Assembly (NCBI GenBank): GCA_937920575.1
Contig: CAKZSF010000189.1
Span: 1-15,148 of the forward strand
Length of the DNA: 15,148 nucleotides
Source of the DNA: an uncultured Sphingomonadaceae bacterium
GTDB lineage: Bacteria; Pseudomonadota; Alphaproteobacteria; Sphingomonadales; Sphingomonadaceae
Direction: 5' to 3'
Within the stretch, counting starts at the first letter, position 1, and each line of letters begins with the position of its first letter. The translations under genes were made by a program, and so were the position numbers. A model generated the notes under the pieces. That model ran no database searches. It was not told the DNA's origin and saw only the letters and a program-made list of their open reading frames with translations. Of the stretch, positions 7,939 through 14,712 are shown in pieces.

Positions 7939-8726
7939 GCCGCCTTCTCGTGGCCTTTCTTGGCGCACTCGCCGTCGGCACGATCCTGTTCTGGCCGGAC
8001 TTCGCGACTGCGCAGCCCGCCACGACTGCGGCCCTTCAACCGGGATTGGGCAGCGCAATTGAGCGCGCGCTGGATGGCTCTAGCGAAGGCGAGAGCCCGC
8101 CGCTGACCCTATCGCTTCAACTGCTCCTGATCATGGGGCTGCTGACCATCCTTCCGGCGCTTGTTCTGATGATGACCAGCTTCACGCGCATCATTATTGT
8201 GCTCGCGATCCTGCGACAGGCCTTGGGCCTGCAACAATCCCCGCCCAATCAAGTCTTGATCGGTCTTGCGCTGTTTCTCAGCCTGTTCATCATGGCGCCT
8301 ACGCTGGAGCAGGTGAACGCCAACGCCATCGAACCATACGCCGCTGACCAAATCAGCGCAGAACAAGCTATCGCGGCAACCGGAGATCAGTTCCACGCCT
8401 TCATGATCCGCCAAACGCGCGAGGCAGACCTCACCATGTTTGCCGATATCGCCGATGCGGGCAATTTCGAAACGCCGCAGGATGTGCCGTTTTCAATCCT
8501 GCTGCCGGCATTTGTCACAAGCGAGCTGAAAACCGCGTTTCAGATCGGCTTTATGCTGTTTCTGCCGTTCCTCGTGATCGATCTGGTGGTGGCGAGTGTG
8601 ACCATGTCGCTGGGCATGATGATGCTGTCGCCCACCATTATCTCGCTGCCGTTCAAGCTGTTGCTGTTTGTGTTGGTCGATGGGTGGAGCCTCCTGATGG
8701 GCTCACTCGCGATGAGCTTCATGTGA
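7935..8726 (+). CDS. fliP: Flagellar export gate protein FliP
   Basis: FliP forms the pentameric core of the flagellar export gate with FliQ and FliR. The 263-aa protein has a cleavable-type signal peptide (hydrophobic residues 4-20, likely cut after A26 in FATA-QP), as known for FliP. The conserved block TSFTRIIIVLAILRQALGLQ is at residues 81-100, followed by QSPPNQVLIGLALFLSLFIM. A periplasmic stretch comes next, then the conserved second half with VTSELKTAFQIGFMLFLPF (184-202) and LSPTIISLPFKLLLFVLVDG. This is one of the most conserved flagellar proteins and the match is unambiguous. The ATGA overlap with fliO sets the start. Confidence 0.98.
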   Translation: MSRLLVAFLGALAVGTILFWPDFATAQPATTAALQPGLGSAIERALDGSSEGESPPLTLSLQLLLIMGLLTILPALVLMMTSFTRIIIVLAILRQALGLQQSPPNQVLIGLALFLSLFIMAPTLEQVNANAIEPYAADQISAEQAIAATGDQFHAFMIRQTREADLTMFADIADAGNFETPQDVPFSILLPAFVTSELKTAFQIGFMLFLPFLVIDLVVASVTMSLGMMMLSPTIISLPFKLLLFVLVDGWSLLMGSLAMSFM

Positions 8727-8736
8727 GGAGCGCGCG

Positions 8737-9012
8737 ATGATTGACGACGCCGCCTCGCTCCTGTCGCTGACCGACCGTATGTTGTGGACCACGGGGCTGG
8801 TCGCTGCGCCGATCCTGATCGGAACGCTCGCGGTTGGCCTGATCGTGGGCATCATTCAGGCGGCCACATCGGTGAACGAGCAAACGCTGACATTCGTGCC
8901 AAAGTTGGGTGTGGCGGCGATCATTCTGGTGGTGTTTGGCGGATCCATGATGGGGATCGTTGGCGATTTCACACAAGAAATCTTCCAACAGATCGCGGAC
9001 ATTCGCCGATGA
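8737..9012 (+). CDS. fliQ: Flagellar export gate protein FliQ
   Basis: FliQ is a two-helix membrane protein; four copies wrap the FliP/FliR core of the export gate. The 91-aa length is typical. Hydrophobic helices lie at about residues 19-41 and 56-76, separated by the conserved loop IQAATSVNEQTLTFVPK. An AGGAG at 8726-8730, overlapping the fliP stop, lies 6 nt before the ATG. The stop overlaps the fliR ATG as ATGA. Confidence 0.98.
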   Translation: MIDDAASLLSLTDRMLWTTGLVAAPILIGTLAVGLIVGIIQAATSVNEQTLTFVPKLGVAAIILVVFGGSMMGIVGDFTQEIFQQIADIRR

Positions 9013-9815
9013 TCATGCCCGAATTTGGCTTTGGTGCGCTGGAGCAGGAATTCTGGGATATGGCCTTCCTGATGATCCGCACAGGCGCCGCGCTGTTTGC
9101 CGCGCCCTTGTTCGGTGCTTCGTCTGTGCCGGTGCAAGTGCGGATCGTGATGGCGGGCGCTCTGGCGGTGATGATCGCCAATTGGATGCCAGTGGAGAGC
9201 CCGCCAATGGTCGTCTCGTTCGCCATGGTGCTGACCGTGATGCAAGAAATCATTATCGGCCTGGCGATGGGCTTCGTTTTGCAAGTCGCCTTTGCCGCGC
9301 CGATGATCGGGGCCGAGATTGTTTCCGGCACGATGGGCATGGCGATCGCGACCGCGATCGATCCGAACAGCGGCACGCAATCGAGCGCGCTGGGGCAATT
9401 TTACGGCGTTGTCCTGACCTTGATCTTCGTCGCTTTGGGTGGGCACTTGCTCTGGCTCAGGCTCGTGATCGAAAGCTATGCTCTGCTGCCTCCTGCGGGC
9501 GGGATCGCGGCGGCTGAGGTCGGCTGGCAAATCGCCAGCTTTGCCGCGCAAGTCTTTGCAACCGCGCTGGCGATTGCCCTGCCTGTCACATTGATATTGC
9601 TTGTCGTTCAAATGATGACCGGCGTTCTGAGCCGTTCCGCCCCATCGCTCAACCTGTTTGCCCTTGGCCTACCATCGGGCGTGTTGGCGGGACTGGCCGC
9701 GTTGATCGCTGCAATGCCGGTGCTGCAAGAACAGCTGATAACGCTATCGAGCATGATGATCGAAGAAGTCGGCGCAGTGGCACAAACGGCAGCAGGGGGC
9801 ACGGCAAATGGCTGA
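9009..9815 (+). CDS. fliR: Flagellar export gate protein FliR
   Basis: FliR is the single-copy gate subunit that completes the FliP5-FliR1 core. The 268-aa protein is mostly hydrophobic, with about six membrane segments. It contains the family signatures IGAEIVSGTMGMAIATAIDP (roughly residues 103-122) and LSRSAPSLNLFALGLP (roughly 206-221). The ATG at 9009 overlaps the fliQ stop as ATGA, and a second ATG at 9015 is possible. The open frame extends upstream to 8784, but that part lies in fliQ and reads as non-membrane sequence unlike FliR. The end overlaps flhB by 8 nt. Confidence 0.97.
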   Translation: MIMPEFGFGALEQEFWDMAFLMIRTGAALFAAPLFGASSVPVQVRIVMAGALAVMIANWMPVESPPMVVSFAMVLTVMQEIIIGLAMGFVLQVAFAAPMIGAEIVSGTMGMAIATAIDPNSGTQSSALGQFYGVVLTLIFVALGGHLLWLRLVIESYALLPPAGGIAAAEVGWQIASFAAQVFATALAIALPVTLILLVVQMMTGVLSRSAPSLNLFALGLPSGVLAGLAALIAAMPVLQEQLITLSSMMIEEVGAVAQTAAGGTANG

Positions 9816-10941
9816 CCAACCCGCTGGCGAAAAGAGTTTCGAGCCAACTCAGAAACGCAAGGATGATGCCTCCAAGAAAGGCGACGTCCTGCGTTCCAAG
9901 GAAGTCGCAACGGCGGTATCCGTGTTGGCGGGTCTCGCATGGTTCAAATGGTCGGGCACATGGCTGCTCGACGGGTTGCAAGGCAGCGCCCGGGCCAGCT
10001 TTCAATTCGACCGCGCGCAGATCGATGATTTCGTGCCCGCAGAGATGTTCGCCAATCTGCTTGCTACACTGCTGCCACCCGTTCTCACTTTGGGCGCAAT
10101 CGTGATCGGCATCACCATGTTCGCGCAATTGCTCCTGGGTGACGGGCGGTTTGTGATGAAGAATTTGCAACCCAAGGGTTCGCGGCTCAACCCGCTCTCG
10201 GGGCTCAAACGCATGCTGGGCACGCAAGGGCTGATCGAACTGGGCAAGAGCATTGCCAAGCTGGTTTTGCTCGCGGGTCTAGGTTGGTGGTGGGCGTCTG
10301 CACATATTGAGGCGATTTTTGGGCTGGGTCAGGGCAGCATTCTGGCCCAATTGGCCGAGGCCTGGGACGCGCTGTTGACTATGCTGATGGCGCTGTGTGC
10401 CGGCCTGATCATCATCGCCTTTATTGATTGGCCTATCCAATTTGTGCGGCGGATCAGCCGCCTGAAAATGACGCATCAGGAAATTCGCGACGAGAATAAG
10501 CAGACCGAGGGATCGCCCGAGCTAAAGGCAGCCCAGAAACAGCGCCAGCGCGAGATGGCGCGCGGCGGCGTTGCAGGGGCTATGCAAGATGCGCAATTCA
10601 TCATTACCAACCCGACGCATTTTTCCGTCGCGATGACGTATGATCCAGCGCTAGCCCCCGCGCCCGTGCTGCTGGCCAAGGGGCGCGGCGACAAGGCGCT
10701 GGCGATGCGCGATATCGCCTATGAGCGCGGTCTGCCCGTGCTGGAATATCCCGCGCTTGCCCGCGCTGTGTTCTTCACCACCCGCGAAAATCAGGTGATC
10801 CGCGAGGAGCTGTATATTGCGATTGCCAGCTTGCTCGCTTTCGTGATGTCTCTGAAACGTGGAGAGGCTCCGTCTCGGCCCCGCGTCGCTGTTCCCATCG
10901 AGCTGCGTTTCGATGCCAATGGGCAGTTGGTGCAGGCTTAA
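9808..10941 (+). CDS. flhB: Flagellar export switch protein FlhB
   Basis: FlhB controls which substrates pass the export gate and changes specificity after cleaving itself. The 377-aa protein opens with the basic family motif EPTQKRKDDASKKGDVLRS (residues 12-30). It has four membrane segments (about 33-53, 81-110, 141-163, 181-206) and the conserved loops SRLNPLSGLKRML (125-137) and MTHQEIRDENKQTEGSPELK (211-230). The autocleavage motif NPTH is intact, with Asn at residue 268. The cytoplasmic C-terminal domain continues with the usual PVLLAKGRGDKALAMRDIA. Its place after fliR is common. The switch it makes depends on FliK, encoded in the same block. Confidence 0.98.
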   Translation: MADQPAGEKSFEPTQKRKDDASKKGDVLRSKEVATAVSVLAGLAWFKWSGTWLLDGLQGSARASFQFDRAQIDDFVPAEMFANLLATLLPPVLTLGAIVIGITMFAQLLLGDGRFVMKNLQPKGSRLNPLSGLKRMLGTQGLIELGKSIAKLVLLAGLGWWWASAHIEAIFGLGQGSILAQLAEAWDALLTMLMALCAGLIIIAFIDWPIQFVRRISRLKMTHQEIRDENKQTEGSPELKAAQKQRQREMARGGVAGAMQDAQFIITNPTHFSVAMTYDPALAPAPVLLAKGRGDKALAMRDIAYERGLPVLEYPALARAVFFTTRENQVIREELYIAIASLLAFVMSLKRGEAPSRPRVAVPIELRFDANGQLVQA

Positions 10942-10971
10942 TCATGCCGCAGCGCAGCCGTTCTTAGCGTC

Positions 10972-12396
10972 ATGGATCAGAACACCACATCAATTGTCAG
11001 TGCGCTGGGTGCAGGCAGCGGGATCGATATGGTCGCGCTGGCCAACAACCTCGCCGAAGTGCGCTATGCCGCGCAGATCGAGCAATTTCAGGCGCGCTCG
11101 GAATCGTTGGAAGCGCGCATTTCCGCGGCCAGCCTGTTGCGCAGCCAGCTCAACGAATTGGCAGGAGCAGTGGGAGAACGCATTCGCAATGGTGATCTCG
11201 CACCCAACGCCAGCATTGGCGATCCCTCCGTGGCGCTGGTCGATGTGGGCATTGGCGGTGAGGCAGGCGGCAATTTCACGCTGGAAGTTGCGCAAATCGC
11301 ATCGGCGCAAACACTGGCCAGCCAAAACTATACCAGCACCGATGATCTGGTTGGTGCAGGCACGCTGACGATCCGTTTTGGTGCAGTGGATGGCACATCA
11401 TTCACAGAAGATACGAACCAAACGGCGATCGATATTACGATTGAGGCAACGGACACGCTGGCCAATGTGGCCGAAAAAATCCGCGTTGAGGCAGGTCTGA
11501 ATGCTTACACGATCAACACCGGCAACGGTGCGCAGTTGGTGGTGAAAGGCGCGGAAGGCGCGAACAACGGCTTCGTTCTGGAAGGCGCGGGAAGCGGCGG
11601 CGGCGCAACACCCGGAAATTTGGAATATCTCAGTTGGAATCCAACCACGGACGCAGGCGAACTGAAACGCACCGCGCAAAACGCCGAATTCGAGTTCGAT
11701 GGCGTGGCGATGAGCAACGTCAGCAACACGATCACTGGCTTACCTTCTGGACTCTCGTTGACATTGACCGGCACCAACACTGGCGCGGCGACCACTATCA
11801 GCTTTGCAGACAACAGCGCCCAGATCAGCGGCTTTATGGGTGATTTTGTCGCCGCATTGAATGACATCACCGGCGCGCTGAACGAGCTGGCCAATCCGCG
11901 CGGCGGCGATCTGGGCAATGATAGCGGCACACGCGCGCTCAAACGTGCGCTCAGCGGGCTTACCACCGAAGTCGTGATGCCCGGCGCTGCGGGCAACGAG
12001 CCCAGCACCCTGGGTGATCTGGGCCTGAGCATTGATCGCAATGGTACCTTCTCACTTGATACTGATCGTTTGCAGGCAACGCTCGCCAACGAGCCAGAGG
12101 CGGCAGGCGCGATGTTCACGACCGGCTTGTTTGGCGTGTTTGCCATAATGGATGGTCTGGCACGCACCATGTCGGATCGCTCCGATCCCGGCTCACTGTT
12201 TGGTTCGGAACAGCGCTACACCAGCCAGATCGAGCGGATCGATGAACGCCTCGAACGGATCAATGAGCAGCAAGAGCGTTTGCGCGAGCGACTGGTAGGG
12301 ACATTCGCCGCAGCCGACACCAACATTGGCGCTTCGCAATCGACACTCTCTTTCCTGCAAAGCCAGATTGAAATCTGGAACAATTCTAACAACTGA
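10972..12396 (+). CDS. fliD: Flagellar filament cap protein FliD
   Basis: FliD caps the growing filament outside the cell and guides insertion of flagellin. The 474-aa protein starts with the family motif GAGSGIDMVALANNL (about residues 13-27), followed by an N-terminal coiled coil. The variable middle part has beta-rich repeats with many Thr, Gly and Asn residues. It ends in a long coiled coil (about 415-470), which includes the 7-residue repeats at 12232-12294, and a terminal FLQSQIEIWNNSNN. Cysteine is absent, as is usual for exported axial proteins. It starts 30 nt after flhB with no recognisable SD. Its stop overlaps the fliS ATG by one base, and FliD-FliS is a common pair. Confidence 0.94.
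   Translation: MDQNTTSIVSALGAGSGIDMVALANNLAEVRYAAQIEQFQARSESLEARISAASLLRSQLNELAGAVGERIRNGDLAPNASIGDPSVALVDVGIGGEAGGNFTLEVAQIASAQTLASQNYTSTDDLVGAGTLTIRFGAVDGTSFTEDTNQTAIDITIEATDTLANVAEKIRVEAGLNAYTINTGNGAQLVVKGAEGANNGFVLEGAGSGGGATPGNLEYLSWNPTTDAGELKRTAQNAEFEFDGVAMSNVSNTITGLPSGLSLTLTGTNTGAATTISFADNSAQISGFMGDFVAALNDITGALNELANPRGGDLGNDSGTRALKRALSGLTTEVVMPGAAGNEPSTLGDLGLSIDRNGTFSLDTDRLQATLANEPEAAGAMFTTGLFGVFAIMDGLARTMSDRSDPGSLFGSEQRYTSQIERIDERLERINEQQERLRERLVGTFAAADTNIGASQSTLSFLQSQIEIWNNSNN
12232..12294 (+). repeat. Three 21-nt units encoding heptad repeats in FliD
   Basis: The units encode ERIDERL, ERINEQQ and ERLRERL (FliD residues 421-441). The first two are similar at DNA level (12 of the first 14 bases agree), which suggests a short internal duplication. 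They form part of the C-terminal coiled coil. Confidence 0.6.
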
Positions 12397-12770
12397 TGAT
12401 GACCAGTGGGCAACTCGCTCTGGATAGCTACCGCAAGGTCGAGCTGGATGCCCGGATCGAAGGGATGCGCGGTGCAGCCCTCCCTTTGTTGTGCCTAAAG
12501 CAAGCATCCGATGCCCTGGGGCGCGCCCTGTTCGCGGACGCCAATGGCAACACCAATTTACGCCAAACCGCACTGGTTGAGGCGCGCAAATGGTTGTCAG
12601 CGTTGGCGCATGGAATCGATCAGGATCAACCGATCGCAGAGGCGCTGTCGTCGCTCTATTCCGCGATGGAACGTTCGATCAACCAGTCAATGGCGCGATT
12701 TGACACCATGACGATGCAGGCGGTTCAGCGCGACCTGGGCGATGTGGAACAGGCACTGCGCGCCGCATAA
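12396..12770 (+). CDS. fliS: Flagellin export chaperone FliS
   Basis: FliS binds the C-terminal end of flagellin in the cytoplasm, prevents early polymerisation, and delivers it to FlhA. The 124-aa all-helical protein begins with the family-like LDSYRKVELDARIEGM. It has a central helix ARKWLSALAHGIDQDQPIAE, followed by ALSSLYSAMERSINQSMARF, matching the family's LY-x-YM region. Two adjacent ATGs (12396, 12399) can serve as start; the first overlaps the fliD stop by one base. No flagellin gene lies in the window. FliS is weakly conserved, so position beside fliD adds support. Confidence 0.9.
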   Translation: MMTSGQLALDSYRKVELDARIEGMRGAALPLLCLKQASDALGRALFADANGNTNLRQTALVEARKWLSALAHGIDQDQPIAEALSSLYSAMERSINQSMARFDTMTMQAVQRDLGDVEQALRAA

Positions 12771-12794
12771 AGCGCGTTAACCTTTTGAAATCGG

Positions 12795-12807
12795 GCAGTC
12801 TCACTGC
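12795..12807. repeat. Small inverted repeat downstream of fliS
   Basis: GCAGT, a 3-nt spacer CTC, then ACTGC form a perfect 5-bp dyad in the 94-nt gap between fliS and the transpeptidase gene. No T-run follows, so it is at best a weak terminator or a chance dyad. Confidence 0.25.
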
Positions 12808-12817
12808 GGGACGCGAA

Positions 12818-12831
12818 CCAGTTTTAACTGG
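12818..12831. promoter_or_regulatory. Interrupted palindrome upstream of the L,D-transpeptidase gene, possible operator
   Basis: CCAGTT-TT-AACTGG is a 6+6 inverted repeat ending 33 nt before the ATG at 12865. The layout would fit a regulator site, but I recognise no known consensus and no clear -35/-10 pair around it. A TTGAAA at 12785-12790 has no matching -10 at normal spacing. Confidence 0.25.
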
Positions 12832-12864
12832 AAAATCCTCGCGCAGGCGCGCAAAAAGGCCGAC

Positions 12865-13626
12865 ATGACTTCGATGATGAAATGGATTGGCGGCGCGACC
12901 GCTCTGGTGCTCTTGTTCTTTGGATCAGCGGCTTTGACCGGTTGGTATATGCAGCAACCGCATGAAGCCACAGGCATGGCGGCCTCGCAAATTGTCGACG
13001 GCCCGATTGAGGTCGATCCCGAAGCCATGGCCGCTGAACAGGCCAACCCTTCGCTAGAGCCATTGGCCGATGCGACGCCTGCCGATGCAGCCGAAGCAGC
13101 CGAAGCAGCTCAGGATGCAGCGTCCCCGGCGGCGACCGAAACTGCCCCCGCGCCGTCCAACGACCAATTCGTTGTGAAACGCATTTTGCCAATCAACGGC
13201 CCGATCAAATATGGCGAGTGGCATTGGAACACCGATGGCGTTCCTGCCGATGGCAAAATCATTATGACGGTCGATTTGAAAGCCCGCGTTATCTCGGTCT
13301 TCAAAGGTGGTTACGAGATTGGCGCAGCGGCTGTGCTGTTGGGCACGGATGAACATCCTACTCCGCTCGGCACTTTCCCGATCACACGCAAACAGCGCCA
13401 CAACGTATCGGAAAAATACAACAACGCGCCGATGCCGTATTCCATGTTTCTTACCAGCGATGGCGTCGCTCTGCATGGCTCTGACGTAGAGAACGGTTAT
13501 GCTAGCCATGGCTGTGTGGGCATGCCTGACGCATTCGCCGCGAAGGTTTTCGCCATCGCCAAGAGGGGCGACCGTGTAATCATCACCAATGGTGAAACTC
13601 TCGATATGGGTGAATCAATCCTCTGA
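12865..13626 (+). CDS. Membrane-anchored L,D-transpeptidase (YkuD domain)
   Basis: YkuD-type enzymes act in the periplasm, forming 3-3 crosslinks between peptidoglycan stems or attaching proteins to peptidoglycan. The 253-aa protein has an N-terminal signal anchor (about residues 6-28), a long Ala/Pro/Glu-rich linker (about 45-105) and a YkuD domain (about 125-245). The active-site signature is intact: H204-G205, then S214-H215-G216-C217 with C217 as the nucleophile, followed by VGMP. The segment TPLGTFPITRKQ is also typical. The start has AAGG 5 nt upstream; a second in-frame ATG is at 12874. It lies 94 nt after fliS on the same strand, so it may share flagellar transcripts or have its own promoter. 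Its 3' end overlaps tilS by 12 nt. The exact role within the family cannot be told. Confidence 0.92.
   Translation: MTSMMKWIGGATALVLLFFGSAALTGWYMQQPHEATGMAASQIVDGPIEVDPEAMAAEQANPSLEPLADATPADAAEAAEAAQDAASPAATETAPAPSNDQFVVKRILPINGPIKYGEWHWNTDGVPADGKIIMTVDLKARVISVFKGGYEIGAAAVLLGTDEHPTPLGTFPITRKQRHNVSEKYNNAPMPYSMFLTSDGVALHGSDVENGYASHGCVGMPDAFAAKVFAIAKRGDRVIITNGETLDMGESIL
13087..13113 (+). repeat. 9-nt tandem repeat in the transpeptidase linker
   Basis: GCAGCCGAA occurs twice in tandem (13087-13104), followed by a diverged third unit GCAGCTCAG. It encodes the AAEAAEAA-like part of the Ala/Glu-rich linker and could vary in copy number by slippage. Confidence 0.6.
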
Positions 13627-14712
13627 TTGATCGGGTTTTGCGACCTGACTTCCACGGCGCGGTGGCTCCTGGCTTACGCGCCAGCTTAGCTCGCGCTTTT
13701 CGATCAGAACCCCGCCAATATTCGCCTTGGAGACATCGACCAAGGTGTTCTTGAGCACATCCATCACGTCGCCATATGACAGCGAGCAACCCAGTTCCTC
13801 CGCCGCGAGAATGATCATCCGCGCATTGGTATCAATCCAATCGAGGTAAGGGAGAATGATCCTTCCCTCTTCCCGGCGCGCGTTTGACAGAAAATGGTCT
13901 CTCCCAATGGCCGCCAAAGTGGTTTCGGATTCCTCGAGATGCCGGGCCGACTGAGCAATCGCCACTGGATCAATCCAGTCAGTCTTTGCCAGCCGCTGGC
14001 GCATGCGCACTCGATCGAAACGCGCATCATCATTGGATGGATCATCCGCGAACGGCTCGCCCGTTTGCTGCACAAGATCGCGCAACTCGTTTCGCCGGAA
14101 ACCCAGCAGCGGCCGGATGATCGGCACCGTTGCACCGGGCATGAGGCGCTGAGCACGAATGGCGGACAGTCCTTGCAGCCCGCTACCGCGGTTAAGCCGC
14201 ATCAGAAAAGTCTCAGCCTGATCATCGGCATGATGCGCCGTCGCAATGGCGCTCAAATTGCGCTCTTCGGCCCATTGGAGCAGAGCCGCGTAGCGCGCCT
14301 GTCTGGCGCGTGTTTGGATATTGCCACTCTCTAGCTGCACATCGAGCTGCGCACATTTGATATCGCGCGTCCGGCATGCTGCCATCACAAGGGCGCATTC
14401 TTCCAGCGCCTCTGCCCGTAGGCCATGATTGACAGTCGCGACTTCGATAGCGTCGCCAAATGCCGCATGGGCGAGCAAGAGCATCGCGATGGAATCCGCC
14501 CCGCCCGAAACAGCAAGGCCAAGGGGCAGGCCGCAATCAAATTGCGCGACCGCCTTCTCAATCCGGGCAACTAGATCAGGATCGATCCGGCTATCAATTG
14601 CAGCTGACTTTCGCGGTGTTTGCCTCGTACTTGCTTTGCAAACGGCCCGTAGCGAGCGCCGGATAGGTCTCGCCAAATTCGGCCAAGGCAATGCAGGCGC
14701 GGCGCGTATCAT
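13615..14712 (-). CDS. tilS: tRNA(Ile)-lysidine synthetase TilS (start uncertain)
   Basis: TilS attaches lysine to C34 of the CAU-anticodon tRNA-Ile so that it reads AUA; the gene is normally essential. The PP-loop ATP-binding motif SGGADS is at residues 69-74 of the longest frame, VNHGLR at 94-99, and the signature TAHHADDQAETFLMRLNRGS at 158-177. DDPSNDD and RVRMRQRL follow. It lacks much of the C-terminal region of the 432-aa E. coli enzyme. The ATG at 14712 gives 365 aa but overlaps the upstream TPR gene by 119 nt and puts about 38 extra basic residues before the usual start region. In-frame alternatives are TTG at 14691 and 14676, or an ATT at 14598 that touches the upstream stop. Identity is secure; the start is not. 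Confidence 0.95.
   Translation of the reverse strand: MIRAAPALPWPNLARPIRRSLRAVCKASTRQTPRKSAAIDSRIDPDLVARIEKAVAQFDCGLPLGLAVSGGADSIAMLLLAHAAFGDAIEVATVNHGLRAEALEECALVMAACRTRDIKCAQLDVQLESGNIQTRARQARYAALLQWAEERNLSAIATAHHADDQAETFLMRLNRGSGLQGLSAIRAQRLMPGATVPIIRPLLGFRRNELRDLVQQTGEPFADDPSNDDARFDRVRMRQRLAKTDWIDPVAIAQSARHLEESETTLAAIGRDHFLSNARREEGRIILPYLDWIDTNARMIILAAEELGCSLSYGDVMDVLKNTLVDVSKANIGGVLIEKRELSWRVSQEPPRRGSQVAKPDQSED

Noticed and set aside
8784..9008. N-terminal extension of the fliR frame
   Set aside because: This part overlaps fliQ almost entirely and gives Asp/Arg/Gly-rich sequence unlike FliR; the ATGA start at 9009 fits family length.
8856..9611. 251-codon minus-strand frame opposite fliQ/fliR
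   Set aside because: His/Arg/Asp-rich antisense translation of two highly conserved membrane protein genes.
12777..12791. TTAA-N7-AAAT, resembling a CtrA-type TTAA-N7-TTAA site
   Set aside because: Only one half-site matches; the second is AAAT. Too weak to call.
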